Shown here: positions 1-7,802 of the stretch, piece by piece
Position numbering within the stretch: position 1 is the stretch's first letter
Layout of the letters: each line of letters starts with the position of its first letter
Source of the DNA: Desulforhopalus sp.
Lineage (GTDB): Bacteria > Desulfobacterota > Desulfobulbia > Desulfobulbales > Desulfocapsaceae
DNA: 41,299 nucleotides
Direction of reading: 5' to 3'
NCBI GenBank assembly: GCA_013139415.1
Contig: WTAT01000424.1
Span: forward strand, 1 to 41,299
The notes under the pieces: model-generated
Told to the model about the DNA's origin: nothing
What the model saw: only the letters and a program-made list of their open reading frames with translations
The model's database searches: none
Made by a program: the position numbers and the translations under genes

Positions 1-54
1 TAAGCGAAACGGACCACTTTTATGATTGATGGTGTCGTAAAAACTACCCTAAGG

Positions 55-90
55 GCATAGCAATCTTCATCCGAAGTCTATGCTTATCTG
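55..90. repeat. Palindromic repeat fragment in the left-edge intergenic region
   Basis: Positions 55-60 (GCATAG) pair with CTATGC at about 78-83, and the loop carries CTTCATCCGAAGTCTA, which recurs at 35626-35643 downstream of larB. I see no gene in positions 1-309. This looks like a decayed member of the dispersed palindrome family described below. Confidence 0.5.
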
Positions 91-309
91 CTTAACCATC
101 TCCAATGTGAGATTTTTACTGCTCTAGCGTGATTAGTGCCTTACAGTTTATTCTTAAGTCTACGCCTATCTTTTGTTTTTTTATCAATGGTAATAATCTG
201 CGAAAGGTTTTTATGCCCCTTGTGTGGTGCTTTTATATAATATATTTTGAAAAAGTCAGTGGAATGTCAGAGCCAATATAATTAACAGACTTTCCAGGTC
301 AACCGGGAT

Positions 310-529
310 TAGTACCTCACAGATTGTTTTCTTGTTTTTTAACAAGAAAACAATCTGTCTCAAGGCACTTACACCCCTCAGGTAAGCGATAGACTCCGAG
401 GGGATACTGAAAAGAGTACCCGACAGGTAAGCGACAGACTCCGAGCGAGTATTAAAAAGAACACCCCTCAAAGGGTTACTAAAAAGAGTCCTGGCTTTCT
501 TCCCGTTTACCGGGGTTAGACTATCACTT
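310..529 (-). repeat. Long copy of the dispersed modular palindromic repeat
   Basis: This is the longest copy seen. It holds a perfect 18-bp hairpin (319-336 with 341-358). Flanking it are the terminal words TAGTACCT and AAGGCACTTA. Then come two copies of CAGGTAAGCGA(T/C)AGACTCCGAG, a CACCCCTCAAAGGG block, and CCTGGCTTTCTTCCCG leading into TTTACCGGGGTTAG. The same blocks recur at 1682, 8780, 16952, 19355, 21189, 29351, 35605, 36857 and 39211. It ends only 6 nt before the histidine kinase start codon, so it probably sits in that gene's 5' leader or promoter. An antisense open frame across it is made of repeat sequence and is not credible as a gene. Confidence 0.8.
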
Positions 530-535
530 GAAATC

Positions 536-1684
536 ATGTCAGAAAAAAAAACCAACAATCGCCAACAAACCTCTCTGCAGAAACATTCTAAAGCACCCAT
601 GCTTTGCCTCACCAGTGTAGGGAATGAGCTTTTTCAGGCAATTCAAGCCCCAGTCCTTGTCGTCACTCCTGAAGGAGTGATTCTTGATGCTAACAATGCG
701 GCTCTTAAAGCTGCTAAAAAAGAACAATCAGAAATTCTTGGCCAAGGAATCTGTAAAATCATTCATGGTGGCAGCTCACCACATATTAAATGTCCACTCG
801 AAGAGTTCTTACTTACCTGTTCAGCGCGTGTTGAAGAGACAACTCTTCCCGGCCTTGCCGGTGAATATCTACTGACAATTTCACCAGTCAAAGACAAGGA
901 TGGAACTGTTCGGAAAATCCTTCTTGTCGCCAGGGAGTTGACCAGCGCGGAGATGAGAAAAGCTGACTCTCTACGAACTGCTCAGATGGCTGCGATCGGT
1001 GAACTTGCTGCTGGTGTAGCTCACGAGGTCAATAATCCCATTACCGGAATCATTAATTTCGCGCAGTTGCTTCTCGATGACAGCGAAAAAAATTCTCTTC
1101 AAGCCGAACTCTTAGGTAGGATAGTTAATGAAGGAGAAAGGATAGCACTCATCACTAAAAATCTTCTTTCCTTCGCCCGGGAAACTGAAACTGGCAACGA
1201 ACCGATTGACCTATTACAAGTAATCAGAGATAGCCTCTCTCTTGTTAAACATCAGTGTAAAAAAGACGGTATCAAAATTCAAACAGATTACCCAGAAGAC
1301 CCTTGTCAAATATCAGGAAATTTCACTCAACTTCAACAAGTTATCTTGAATTTAATAAGTAATGCCAGGTTTGCTTTAAATGAACGGTACCCTAACACCT
1401 CACCAGACAAGAAAATTGAAATAAGCTGCGGGTCGTTCATAAAAGAGAAAAATAAAACGATCATTCAGATTTGTATTAAAGATTCTGGCACTGGCATTCC
1501 CCAAGGTATTCTTAAGAGGTTATTTGAACCATTTTTTACTACCAAACCGTCCGGCAAGGGTACCGGGCTGGGGCTGAGTATAAGCTATGGTATAGTTCAA
1601 GATCATGGTGGCACAATCAAGGTTGATTCAATTATGCATAAATATACCAAGATGATAATAGAACTCCCCTTATCCGATATTTAG
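536..1684 (+). CDS. Soluble PAS-domain sensor histidine kinase
   Basis: This 382-residue two-component kinase has no membrane segment or signal peptide, so it should be cytoplasmic. An N-terminal PAS domain (about 30-135) carries the C-x12-C spacing (C73, C86) common in PAS modules that contain a KIIHG-type motif. HisKA follows with the H-box around H163 (VAHEVNNP). The HATPase domain has the N-box (NLISNARFAL), G1 (DSGTGIP) and G2 (GKGTGLGLSI). The next gene, 114 nt on, is a sigma-54 response regulator and is the obvious partner. No strong ribosome site precedes the ATG, and the leader abuts a repeat. The HisKA segment is strikingly similar to the degenerate one at the end of the gene at 6798-7703. 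The ligand or signal is unknown. Confidence 0.9.
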   Translation: MSEKKTNNRQQTSLQKHSKAPMLCLTSVGNELFQAIQAPVLVVTPEGVILDANNAALKAAKKEQSEILGQGICKIIHGGSSPHIKCPLEEFLLTCSARVEETTLPGLAGEYLLTISPVKDKDGTVRKILLVARELTSAEMRKADSLRTAQMAAIGELAAGVAHEVNNPITGIINFAQLLLDDSEKNSLQAELLGRIVNEGERIALITKNLLSFARETETGNEPIDLLQVIRDSLSLVKHQCKKDGIKIQTDYPEDPCQISGNFTQLQQVILNLISNARFALNERYPNTSPDKKIEISCGSFIKEKNKTIIQICIKDSGTGIPQGILKRLFEPFFTTKPSGKGTGLGLSISYGIVQDHGGTIKVDSIMHKYTKMIIELPLSDI

Positions 1685-1783
1685 TGCCTTACTCCTGAAA
1701 GCCTATCATTCAGTTCAATACCTCCCTAAGGGGTGCTCTTTTCAGTACCCCCCCTGAGGGGTAAAAAAGACAAGAAAACTATT
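1682..1783. repeat. Partial dispersed repeat between kinase and response regulator genes
   Basis: It begins TAGTGCCTTA at the kinase stop codon and contains CCCTAAGGGGTGCTCTTTT and a CCCCCCTGAGGGGTA block, both words of the dispersed family. It fills the whole gap between the two two-component genes. It also supplies an in-frame GTG (1733) that could be mistaken for the start of the next gene. Confidence 0.65.
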
Positions 1784-1798
1784 TCTAAAATCACTCAT

Positions 1799-3607
1799 AT
1801 GGATAATCTGATATCCCAGGATAAAGATGCTCGTATTCTGATAATTGATGATGAGGCAAGCATTCGCCTCACTTTTGAAATGTTTCTCGCGCGTGAAGGA
1901 TATGGGCCTATAACTACCGCCGCTACTTTTAATGAAGCATTGGTCGCTATCAAAGAGCAGGAGTTTGATCTCATAATCAGTGATATAGTGCTCGAAGAAA
2001 AGAAAGGAACTGATCTTCTGCAAATCATCAGGGAATCGGGACTGGAATGTCCTGTAGTTATGGTTACCGGCTTTCCTAATCTGGATACAGCAGCTGATGC
2101 AGTCCGCTACGGTGCATTTGATTACATTTCTAAACCTGTGAATAAAGAAACACTGCTAAAATTTGTCCGACAGGCGCTAAAACATTGGAAACTGGAAAAC
2201 GAGAAGAAAAAACTTTTACAAGAAAATGACAAATTCAAGCGATATCTTGAAACAATTTTCAGTTCTGTTCGTGATGCTATTATTACAATAGATAATGAAA
2301 TGAAGGTTGTGCAGCTCAATGAAACTGCAAAAGAATGGCTTCTTTATTCTTCGTCTACGAAACAAACGGATCTTGAATCCTATCAAAATGAAATGGGAAG
2401 AGCCTGCCTGCTTGATGCAAAACAGGTATTGTCAAGCGGTCATGAAGTGCGAGAACATCAAGTTGAATGCAGAAAACTTGACGGTAATATACGAATTATA
2501 AGTCTCAACGCAGCACCATTGAAAGATGGCTTTGATGAATTCGATGGTGTTGTCATTGTGGCAAGAGATATCACCCTCCCTACACCTGAGGTTGTTGCCA
2601 ATTCTAGAAATAAGTTTTATGGCTATGTCGGTTCCAGTCATATACTGCAAGGTGTCTACAAGTTAATTGAAAATGTTGGCAAAGTGGATACGGCCGTTTT
2701 GGTTACGGGTGAGTCTGGTACTGGGAAGGAACTTGCGGCAGAAGCATTACATGCAGAAAGTTCTCGTCGAAATATGCCGCTCATTAAAGTTGATTGTGCA
2801 GCGATTTCAGAAGAATTGCTCGAAAGCGAGCTTTTTGGTCACAAAAAAGGCTCGTTCACCGGAGCAAATGTTGATCGGCAGGGTCGGCTACTGCTTGCGG
2901 ACAAAGGGACACTGTTTCTCGATGAAATTGGAGACATTACTCCCCGTATGCAATTGCGTTTACTCAGGTTTCTTCAGGAAAAAACTTTTACGCCTGTTGG
3001 TCAGAATACTCCAATCAAAGTCGATGTCAGGATTATTGCTGCGACCAATGCTAATTTTTCACAGAAAATTAAGGATGGCAGCTTTCGCGAAGATCTTTAC
3101 TACCGACTAAAGGTTGTCGAGGTAAAATTACCACCCTTGCGTAAGATAAAGGACTCTATTCCTATCCTGGTTCATCACTTTCTTTCTCTTTTTCGTGAGA
3201 AACTCAAACGTAACATTCATGGCATTTCGGATCAGGCAATGGAACTACTGGCTCGATATTCATGGCCAGGCAACGTTCGTGAGCTTAGGCACGTTATAGA
3301 GAGAGCCTGTGTATTATGTGAAGGGCCAACTATTTCTCTTGAACATTTCCCCGAAGAGATTCAAAATCCTGAGTTACAGACGTATGAACCTGTAGAAACA
3401 AAATCGCAGATGAACCACGAAGCAACTCTTCCCCCGTACGTTAGTGAAAAGGATGAGATTATAGATATTCTGAAACGTGCACATGGTAATAAAGCCAAAG
3501 CGTCACGTATGCTAAACATAGATCGCTCCACCCTATATCGTAAAATGCAACGACTTGATATTGCTGGTAATATTGCGAAACCATTCTCCATAAAGAACAA
3601 CAGTTAG
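1799..3607 (+). CDS. Sigma-54-dependent response regulator (REC-PAS-AAA+-HTH)
   Basis: This NtrC-type activator is 602 residues long from the ATG at 1799. The receiver domain (about 12-130) has acidic residues D17/D18, phospho-acceptor D62 (LIISDIV), a MVTGF Thr and the KPV lysine. A PAS domain follows, then a sigma-54 AAA+ domain with Walker A GESGTGKE, the sigma-54-contact loop as GSFTGA instead of GAFTGA, and Walker B GTLFLDEIGD. A Fis-type HTH ends the protein (NKAKASRMLNIDRSTLYRKM). An upstream in-frame GTG at 1733 lies in repeat sequence and would add 22 unconserved residues, so the ATG is preferred. The cognate kinase lies upstream. The likely target is the -24/-12 promoter at 3810. 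Confidence 0.93.
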   Translation: MDNLISQDKDARILIIDDEASIRLTFEMFLAREGYGPITTAATFNEALVAIKEQEFDLIISDIVLEEKKGTDLLQIIRESGLECPVVMVTGFPNLDTAADAVRYGAFDYISKPVNKETLLKFVRQALKHWKLENEKKKLLQENDKFKRYLETIFSSVRDAIITIDNEMKVVQLNETAKEWLLYSSSTKQTDLESYQNEMGRACLLDAKQVLSSGHEVREHQVECRKLDGNIRIISLNAAPLKDGFDEFDGVVIVARDITLPTPEVVANSRNKFYGYVGSSHILQGVYKLIENVGKVDTAVLVTGESGTGKELAAEALHAESSRRNMPLIKVDCAAISEELLESELFGHKKGSFTGANVDRQGRLLLADKGTLFLDEIGDITPRMQLRLLRFLQEKTFTPVGQNTPIKVDVRIIAATNANFSQKIKDGSFREDLYYRLKVVEVKLPPLRKIKDSIPILVHHFLSLFREKLKRNIHGISDQAMELLARYSWPGNVRELRHVIERACVLCEGPTISLEHFPEEIQNPELQTYEPVETKSQMNHEATLPPYVSEKDEIIDILKRAHGNKAKASRMLNIDRSTLYRKMQRLDIAGNIAKPFSIKNNS

Positions 3608-3617
3608 CACCGGAAAC

Positions 3618-3655
3618 ATGTTGCATATACGTTGCACGCAACACATATGCAACAT
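3618..3655. promoter_or_regulatory. Nested palindrome, likely activator binding site (UAS)
   Basis: ATGTTGCATAT (3618-3628) is matched perfectly by ATATGCAACAT (3645-3655), and the centre holds GTTGCACGCAAC, itself a palindrome. A further GCAACAC half-site lies nearby at about 3679. It sits right after the sigma-54 activator gene and about 155-190 bp upstream of the -24/-12 promoter, a usual distance for an enhancer bound by an NtrC-type protein. There is no T-run, so a terminator role is less likely. That the neighbouring regulator binds here is inference. Confidence 0.6.
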
Positions 3656-3809
3656 AATTACGTCCCTGCGCTACACTTTCGCAACACTAATCCTTATTTC
3701 TAATTCTTTTCCCTGCAACAGGATCTCCGAGAGGTATTCATCTCATTACAGATGTGATTTCAGAGTGTTGACTATCAAGGTTGTTTTATAGCGCACGATA
3801 AGCTAAACT

Positions 3810-3827
3810 TTGGCATGAACCATGCAT
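3810..3827 (+). promoter_or_regulatory. Sigma-54 (-24/-12) promoter for the small membrane-peptide genes
   Basis: TTGGCATGAACCATGCAT matches the RpoN consensus TTGGCACGNNNNTTGCAT except for one change in each element. The invariant GG (3812-3813) and GC (3824-3825) are 12 nt apart, as required. Transcription should start near 3837, about 60 nt before the first small gene. The adjacent sigma-54 response regulator gene and the upstream palindrome make a complete regulatory unit. Confidence 0.85.
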
Positions 3828-3895
3828 ACATCATGTATAAAGCGACTAATATAAACATACAGCTTGTAACCAAAACAGACCTAAAGGAGAAAACG

Positions 3896-4102
3896 ATGAA
3901 AAACGCAACCGCATTGACCAGGGGGAAAAGTATTGCTATTGATACCGCAAGTGTTGAAAGCAGCAAGATTGGTGTTGGTGCGATTGGTGTTGCTTCAGTA
4001 CTCATTGGATGTTGGGCTGTAGTCTGTCTCGTCTCAGCCATGATCAGCAGTGGTGGGCCGGTAAGTCTAGTGTCGAGCTATATTACTGCCATTAGCGGAT
4101 AA
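3896..4102 (+). CDS. Small single-span membrane protein, paralogue 1 of 3
   Basis: I do not recognise this 68-residue protein. It has a polar N-terminal stretch of about 28 residues, then the pattern SK(I/V)G-x-AIG, one hydrophobic helix containing IGCWAVVCL, and a conserved exit SSGGPVSL with a short tail. The start is fixed by AAAGGAG 8 nt upstream of the ATG. An in-frame ATG further upstream would lie inside the sigma-54 promoter. The two following genes are clear paralogues, which supports coding. Expression should be strictly sigma-54 dependent. The Cys residues in the helix (IGCW and VVCL) and the GGP turn are the conserved points to note. Confidence 0.85.
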   Translation: MKNATALTRGKSIAIDTASVESSKIGVGAIGVASVLIGCWAVVCLVSAMISSGGPVSLVSSYITAISG

Positions 4103-4141
4103 ATCGCAATTAACAAAAACCCATAATCCGAGGAATCTACA

Positions 4142-4354
4142 ATGACTATTGTACACTCTACTGAAAAAACCATGGATCAGGCTCAGTCAAAAGTTGATGT
4201 CAGCACTGAAATCTCTAAAGTAGGTGTTTATGCCATTGCAGTCTCTGCCGGAGTCATTGGTTGCTGGGCAACCATCTGCCTTATTGCTGGCACTATTACC
4301 AGCGGTGGACCCTTTGAGCTTTTAAGCAATTTATTTAAAGCAATCACAAATTAA
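4142..4354 (+). CDS. Small single-span membrane protein, paralogue 2 of 3
   Basis: This 70-residue paralogue has the same layout as its neighbours: a polar N-terminus, EISKVGVYAI, a helix containing VIGCWATICLIAG, TSGGPFEL, and a short amphipathic tail (LLSNLFKAI). CGAGGA lies before the ATG at a good distance. It is 39 nt downstream of the first copy, with no terminator or promoter visible between them, so the three genes should be co-transcribed. Function is unknown. The family resembles a membrane-embedded peptide component rather than a bacteriocin, since no leader-type GG cleavage context is present before the helix. Confidence 0.85.
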   Translation: MTIVHSTEKTMDQAQSKVDVSTEISKVGVYAIAVSAGVIGCWATICLIAGTITSGGPFELLSNLFKAITN

Positions 4355-4400
4355 TGTCACTCAGATCTTCTGAGAAAAAGTCTAATAAGAGGTATCTCTC

Positions 4401-4619
4401 GTGGAACCAAAAGCAATTGCTAGAGAAATGACAGCATCTACTACCACCACTGTTCATGAAATTGAACAAACCAGCAGTGAACTCTACAAAGTCGGAACAT
4501 ATATTACAGCCGGTTTTGCCGCAATAATTGGAGTTTGGGCTGTAGTCTGTTTGTCCAGTGCTTTTATTTCCACAGGTGGACCCGTTGCTCTTGTTAAGAG
4601 TATGTTTGGAGCTATGTAA
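4401..4619 (+). CDS. Small single-span membrane protein, paralogue 3 of 3
   Basis: This 72-residue paralogue starts with GTG preceded by AAGAGGT. It has a longer polar N-terminus rich in Thr, Ser and Glu, then YKVGTYIT, a helix containing IIGVWAVVCLSSA, STGGPVAL and VKSMFGAM. The first helix Cys (GCW in copies 1 and 2) is Val here, while the second Cys (CL) is kept in all three, suggesting that only the second is essential. A strong terminator follows 26 nt after the stop, closing a three-gene transcript. Function is unknown. Confidence 0.85.
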   Translation: MEPKAIAREMTASTTTTVHEIEQTSSELYKVGTYITAGFAAIIGVWAVVCLSSAFISTGGPVALVKSMFGAM

Positions 4620-4645
4620 ATATTTTATTTTATAGAGTACAATAT

Positions 4646-4683
4646 AATCTCATGACAAATTTACTTTGTCATGAGATTTTTTT
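4646..4683 (+). terminator. Rho-independent terminator of the small-peptide operon
   Basis: AATCTCATGACAAA (4646-4659) pairs perfectly with TTTGTCATGAGATT (4665-4678) around a 5-nt loop and runs into a T tract. It separates the sigma-54 operon from ftsH. Confidence 0.92.
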
Positions 4684-4715
4684 AAGCCAGAGAGAATATT
4701 ATCTCACTGGCTTTT
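4684..4715 (+). terminator. Second hairpin-T-run immediately after the first terminator
   Basis: AAGCCAG (4684-4690) pairs with CTGGCTT (4707-4713), and GAGA/TCTC extends the stem after one mismatch; TTTT follows. Positions 4716-4928, up to ftsH, hold no gene I can support. They presumably carry the ftsH promoter, but no clear -35/-10 pair stands out. Confidence 0.7.
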
Positions 4716-4928
4716 ATCGTATATGATATAAAAATAGGTACTTATTCTTTTTACTGAAATGTCTTTTTGGGATCTCTTACATTTTGAAAGCCATTATCGT
4801 TCTCTTGTCCCATACAGAAACCTGTTAGGTAAGAGTTTTTGTGTTTTGAATTAAGCTTTTTCAATAAATCGCAGGACTCTACTCAACTGACTGAAAACAT
4901 GATAATTATCTAAATATAAAAGTAATTA

Positions 4929-6794
4929 ATGCCAATTTTAGTTCGCAATCTCATCATTTTTTTATTCTTTACCGTATTGCTCATCCTTGGATATGGAATC
5001 TGGAATATTGAGCATAGATTCAGATCAGTAACCTATAGTGAATTTCGCTATTGTCTCGCCAACCATGATCTTGCAACAATTACCTTCATAGGCAACAAAG
5101 TTGTTGCTCAACATACGGATGGAGATAGTTACGAAACCACAGTACCTAATGCCGAAAAACTGATTTCTGAGCTTCAGAAAAAAGATATCCAGATTATTTT
5201 CAAAAAGGATAGATCCGAACAGATTTTTCATGGCACTGTCCTGCTCTACATTATTATGCTTGCTCTGACGGTCATTATTTCCTTGAGTAAGAAGAAAAAG
5301 GAAGCTGAGTCTAAATTCGCTTCTGATAAGCTCATCTTGCCGGATGGCAAGCACAAAACTTTTACATTTGATGATGTAGCAGGAATACCCGAAGCTCTTG
5401 AGGAGTTACAGGAAATTGTCAACTTCTTAAGAAATCCCGACCAATACAGCCAAATTGGGGCAGTTAGTCCAAAGGGAGTACTGTTGCAGGGTTCTCCCGG
5501 TACCGGTAAAACTCTACTGGCAAGAGCTATTGCCGGCGAAGCAAAAGTGCCATTTTACCATTTCAGTGGCTCTGACTTCGTGGAAATGTTTGTAGGTGTT
5601 GGCGCCTCCAGGGTAAGGGATATTTTCAAAGAAGCGAAAACCAAAGCCCCCTGCATAATTTTTATTGATGAAATCGATGCAGTTGGAGGAAAACGTGCCG
5701 GAGGGGCAACGGCCAGCGGACAGGATGAAAGGAGTCAGACACTTAACGCACTGCTCGTTGAAATGGATGGCTTCACTACCTCTGATACAATTATAGTTAT
5801 AGCTGCAACAAATAGACCCGATATTCTTGACCCAGCCTTGAGACGGCCCGGACGATTTGATCGACAAGTTACTATTTTACCCCCCGATATAAAAGGAAGA
5901 AAAACAATCCTCGAAGTCCACGGGGCAAAAGTGGCTCTTGCGTCAGATCTTGATTTGTCTAAAATTGCTCTGATGGTCCCCGGTTTTACAGGTGCAGAGC
6001 TTGCAAATCTAGTCAACGAGGCTGCTCTTATGGCAGCCAGAGATAGCAAAAATGTCGTTGACTATATAGACTTTGAACATGCCCGGGATCGTATTTTGAT
6101 GGGGGTAGAACGAAAGGGGATGATCATCTCTGAAGAAGATCGCAAGGTGCTGGCCTATCATGAAGCCGGACATGCCATTATTGCTAAATTATTACCTAAC
6201 TCGGATCCAATTCACAAAATAACTATTATTCCACGAGGACGTGCTCTTGGACAGACCCAACAACTCTCCGTAAGTGATAGAACCAGCTACAGCTTTGAAT
6301 ATCTTAAAAGCAGAATCACCATCTTGATGGGCGGCAGGGCCGCAGAAGAGATAGCTTTTCAGCAACGAACGACCGGAGCCCAGGGCGATATCGTACAGGC
6401 CACTGAACTTGCCACTAATATGATTTGCAAATGGGGAATGAGTGAAACCGTCGGCCCCCAAGCAATGGTCGTTGATGACGCAGGGTTTCTTGGTGGTACT
6501 TCGAGACGTATGGAAATGAGCGATAAGACCTCAGAGTTCATTGACGAAGAAATCAGAAATTTGCTTAAAACCTGTAACAAAGATGCCGTAGTAATTCTTA
6601 AAGAGAAATATTACCTCCTCAAACAGCTTGCTGCTATCCTTCTTGAAGTTGAGACTCTTGATGAGGAAGATTTTGAGATTATCATGTCGTGTCATTTCAC
6701 TGAAAAGATTCAAGCCGGAATAGAGGAAACTCATCAATGTGAAACTTGTCCTGCGGCTGATAGTTGCACCCACTCCAAGCGGAAATTGGAATAA
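4929..6794 (+). CDS. ftsH: FtsH-family membrane AAA+ zinc metalloprotease with a cysteine-rich tail
   Basis: This 621-residue ATP-dependent protease degrades membrane and cytosolic proteins. TM1 (about 7-25), a periplasmic domain and TM2 (about 102-120) precede the AAA+ domain. Walker A is GSPGTGKT (188-195; usually GPPGTGKT). The pore loop is MFVGVG, Walker B is [10 protein letters not shown] and the second region of homology is [20 protein letters not shown]. The peptidase site is HEAGH (411-415), with D487 the probable third zinc ligand. The C-terminus ends in an extra C604-x2-C607-x5-C613-x-H615 motif, not part of standard FtsH. It sits among signalling genes and 3 nt before a membrane sensor gene, suggesting a specialised second FtsH rather than the housekeeping copy. 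That role is inference. Confidence 0.93.
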   Translation: MPILVRNLIIFLFFTVLLILGYGIWNIEHRFRSVTYSEFRYCLANHDLATITFIGNKVVAQHTDGDSYETTVPNAEKLISELQKKDIQIIFKKDRSEQIFHGTVLLYIIMLALTVIISLSKKKKEAESKFASDKLILPDGKHKTFTFDDVAGIPEALEELQEIVNFLRNPDQYSQIGAVSPKGVLLQGSPGTGKTLLARAIAGEAKVPFYHFSGSDFVEMFVGVGASRVRDIFKEAKTKAPCIIFIDEIDAVGGKRAGGATASGQDERSQTLNALLVEMDGFTTSDTIIVIAATNRPDILDPALRRPGRFDRQVTILPPDIKGRKTILEVHGAKVALASDLDLSKIALMVPGFTGAELANLVNEAALMAARDSKNVVDYIDFEHARDRILMGVERKGMIISEEDRKVLAYHEAGHAIIAKLLPNSDPIHKITIIPRGRALGQTQQLSVSDRTSYSFEYLKSRITILMGGRAAEEIAFQQRTTGAQGDIVQATELATNMICKWGMSETVGPQAMVVDDAGFLGGTSRRMEMSDKTSEFIDEEIRNLLKTCNKDAVVILKEKYYLLKQLAAILLEVETLDEEDFEIIMSCHFTEKIQAGIEETHQCETCPAADSCTHSKRKLE

Positions 6795-6797
6795 TCG

Positions 6798-7703
6798 ATG
6801 AATTCCTTAAAAAAAACTGGCTATATAGCCTTTACGGGTGTAGCTGCACTGCTGCTATTGGTTATTATCTTTAGTATACGCCAATACCAACTCACTGAAA
6901 GATACAATACCATCATCACTCAAAGTGAGGAGATGATCTTTCAGTTCTCAACTATTCGTGAACAGATCACGACCTCTCTGATTGAAAAAGACTGGGGCAA
7001 AATTGACAACACTGCTGACCAGCTCAAGAACCTGAATTCTACACTGGCTAGACTCCAGGAGAATACGCTTATCCCCGGAGAATATCGAATTGATATGGCA
7101 AAACGAGTTGACCTTTCGGGCTTAGCCATTTCGTTGAAGAAAATTCTGTCCAGCAGGGATAAGGTTGATCACAGTCTTATTTTGCAGGGAAAAATGCGCA
7201 TACTTGCAGATTATCTGATGCAATTTGACAGGATCATTGTCAGCCAAATGCGAGCAAAAGTTATACAGTTCCAGACAGTAATGATTGGTGCCCTTGGTGC
7301 TGTAATCAGTCTCATTAGCTTTTCACTTCTTTTTCTCTACAAAAAAACAATGGCTCCCATATTTCGCATCGTAAAACAAACTGAGGACCCTGATGTACTC
7401 GTCAGTGGTTTCAGTTACGATACTGAGGCCTGTTCTGAAGTGACCCTGTTTACAGATGCAGTAAATGATTTACTCAAGAAGAGCAATAACCGTTCAAAGG
7501 ATGAAAGTGGTAAACAACTCCATAAGGAACAACTTGCTACCATTATCAACAAAAGTACGAATTTGTCGAATGGCATCATTAACTACGCTCAATTATTGGA
7601 AGATTCATATAGGGAAGTAGGAATAAGTGCAGAAGAAACAGAAATTCTTCATAATATAATTGATGCCGCTGAACGTATTGCTCAGCTTAATAAAGAGATT
7701 TAA
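6798..7703 (+). CDS. Two-span membrane sensor with degenerate HisKA-like end and no ATPase domain
   Basis: The 301-residue protein has TM1 (about 9-27), a helical periplasmic region of about 130 residues (four-helix-type sensor by look), TM2 (about 160-181) and a linker. A final segment (244-300) aligns residue by residue with HisKA of the kinase at 536-1684: EQLATIINKSTNLSNG against ELAAGVAHEVNNPITG, then GIINYAQLL against GIINFAQLL. The phosphoacceptor His is Asn251, the next Glu is Lys252, and the protein stops before any HATPase domain. No ATPase-like continuation exists in other frames downstream, so this is not a simple frameshift. It lies 3 nt after ftsH and is likely translationally coupled to it. 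It may dimerise with the soluble kinase (inference). Confidence 0.8.
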   Translation: MNSLKKTGYIAFTGVAALLLLVIIFSIRQYQLTERYNTIITQSEEMIFQFSTIREQITTSLIEKDWGKIDNTADQLKNLNSTLARLQENTLIPGEYRIDMAKRVDLSGLAISLKKILSSRDKVDHSLILQGKMRILADYLMQFDRIIVSQMRAKVIQFQTVMIGALGAVISLISFSLLFLYKKTMAPIFRIVKQTEDPDVLVSGFSYDTEACSEVTLFTDAVNDLLKKSNNRSKDESGKQLHKEQLATIINKSTNLSNGIINYAQLLEDSYREVGISAEETEILHNIIDAAERIAQLNKEI

Positions 7704-7802
7704 GAGTCTCTTTCTGACCTGTACCAGAAAAATAAACTTTGTATAACGCTATATCCGAATATTTTTCAGTTTATTCAGACCACTACCTACAGGAGCACCC
7801 CA

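Noticed and set aside
310-529. CRISPR array or tandem repeat
   Set aside because: The repeated words are unevenly spaced, inverted and found singly across the window, so they fit a dispersed palindromic element.
256-612. 118-codon antisense frame across the left-edge repeat
   Set aside because: Its sequence is mostly translated repeat words and it overlaps the start of the histidine kinase.
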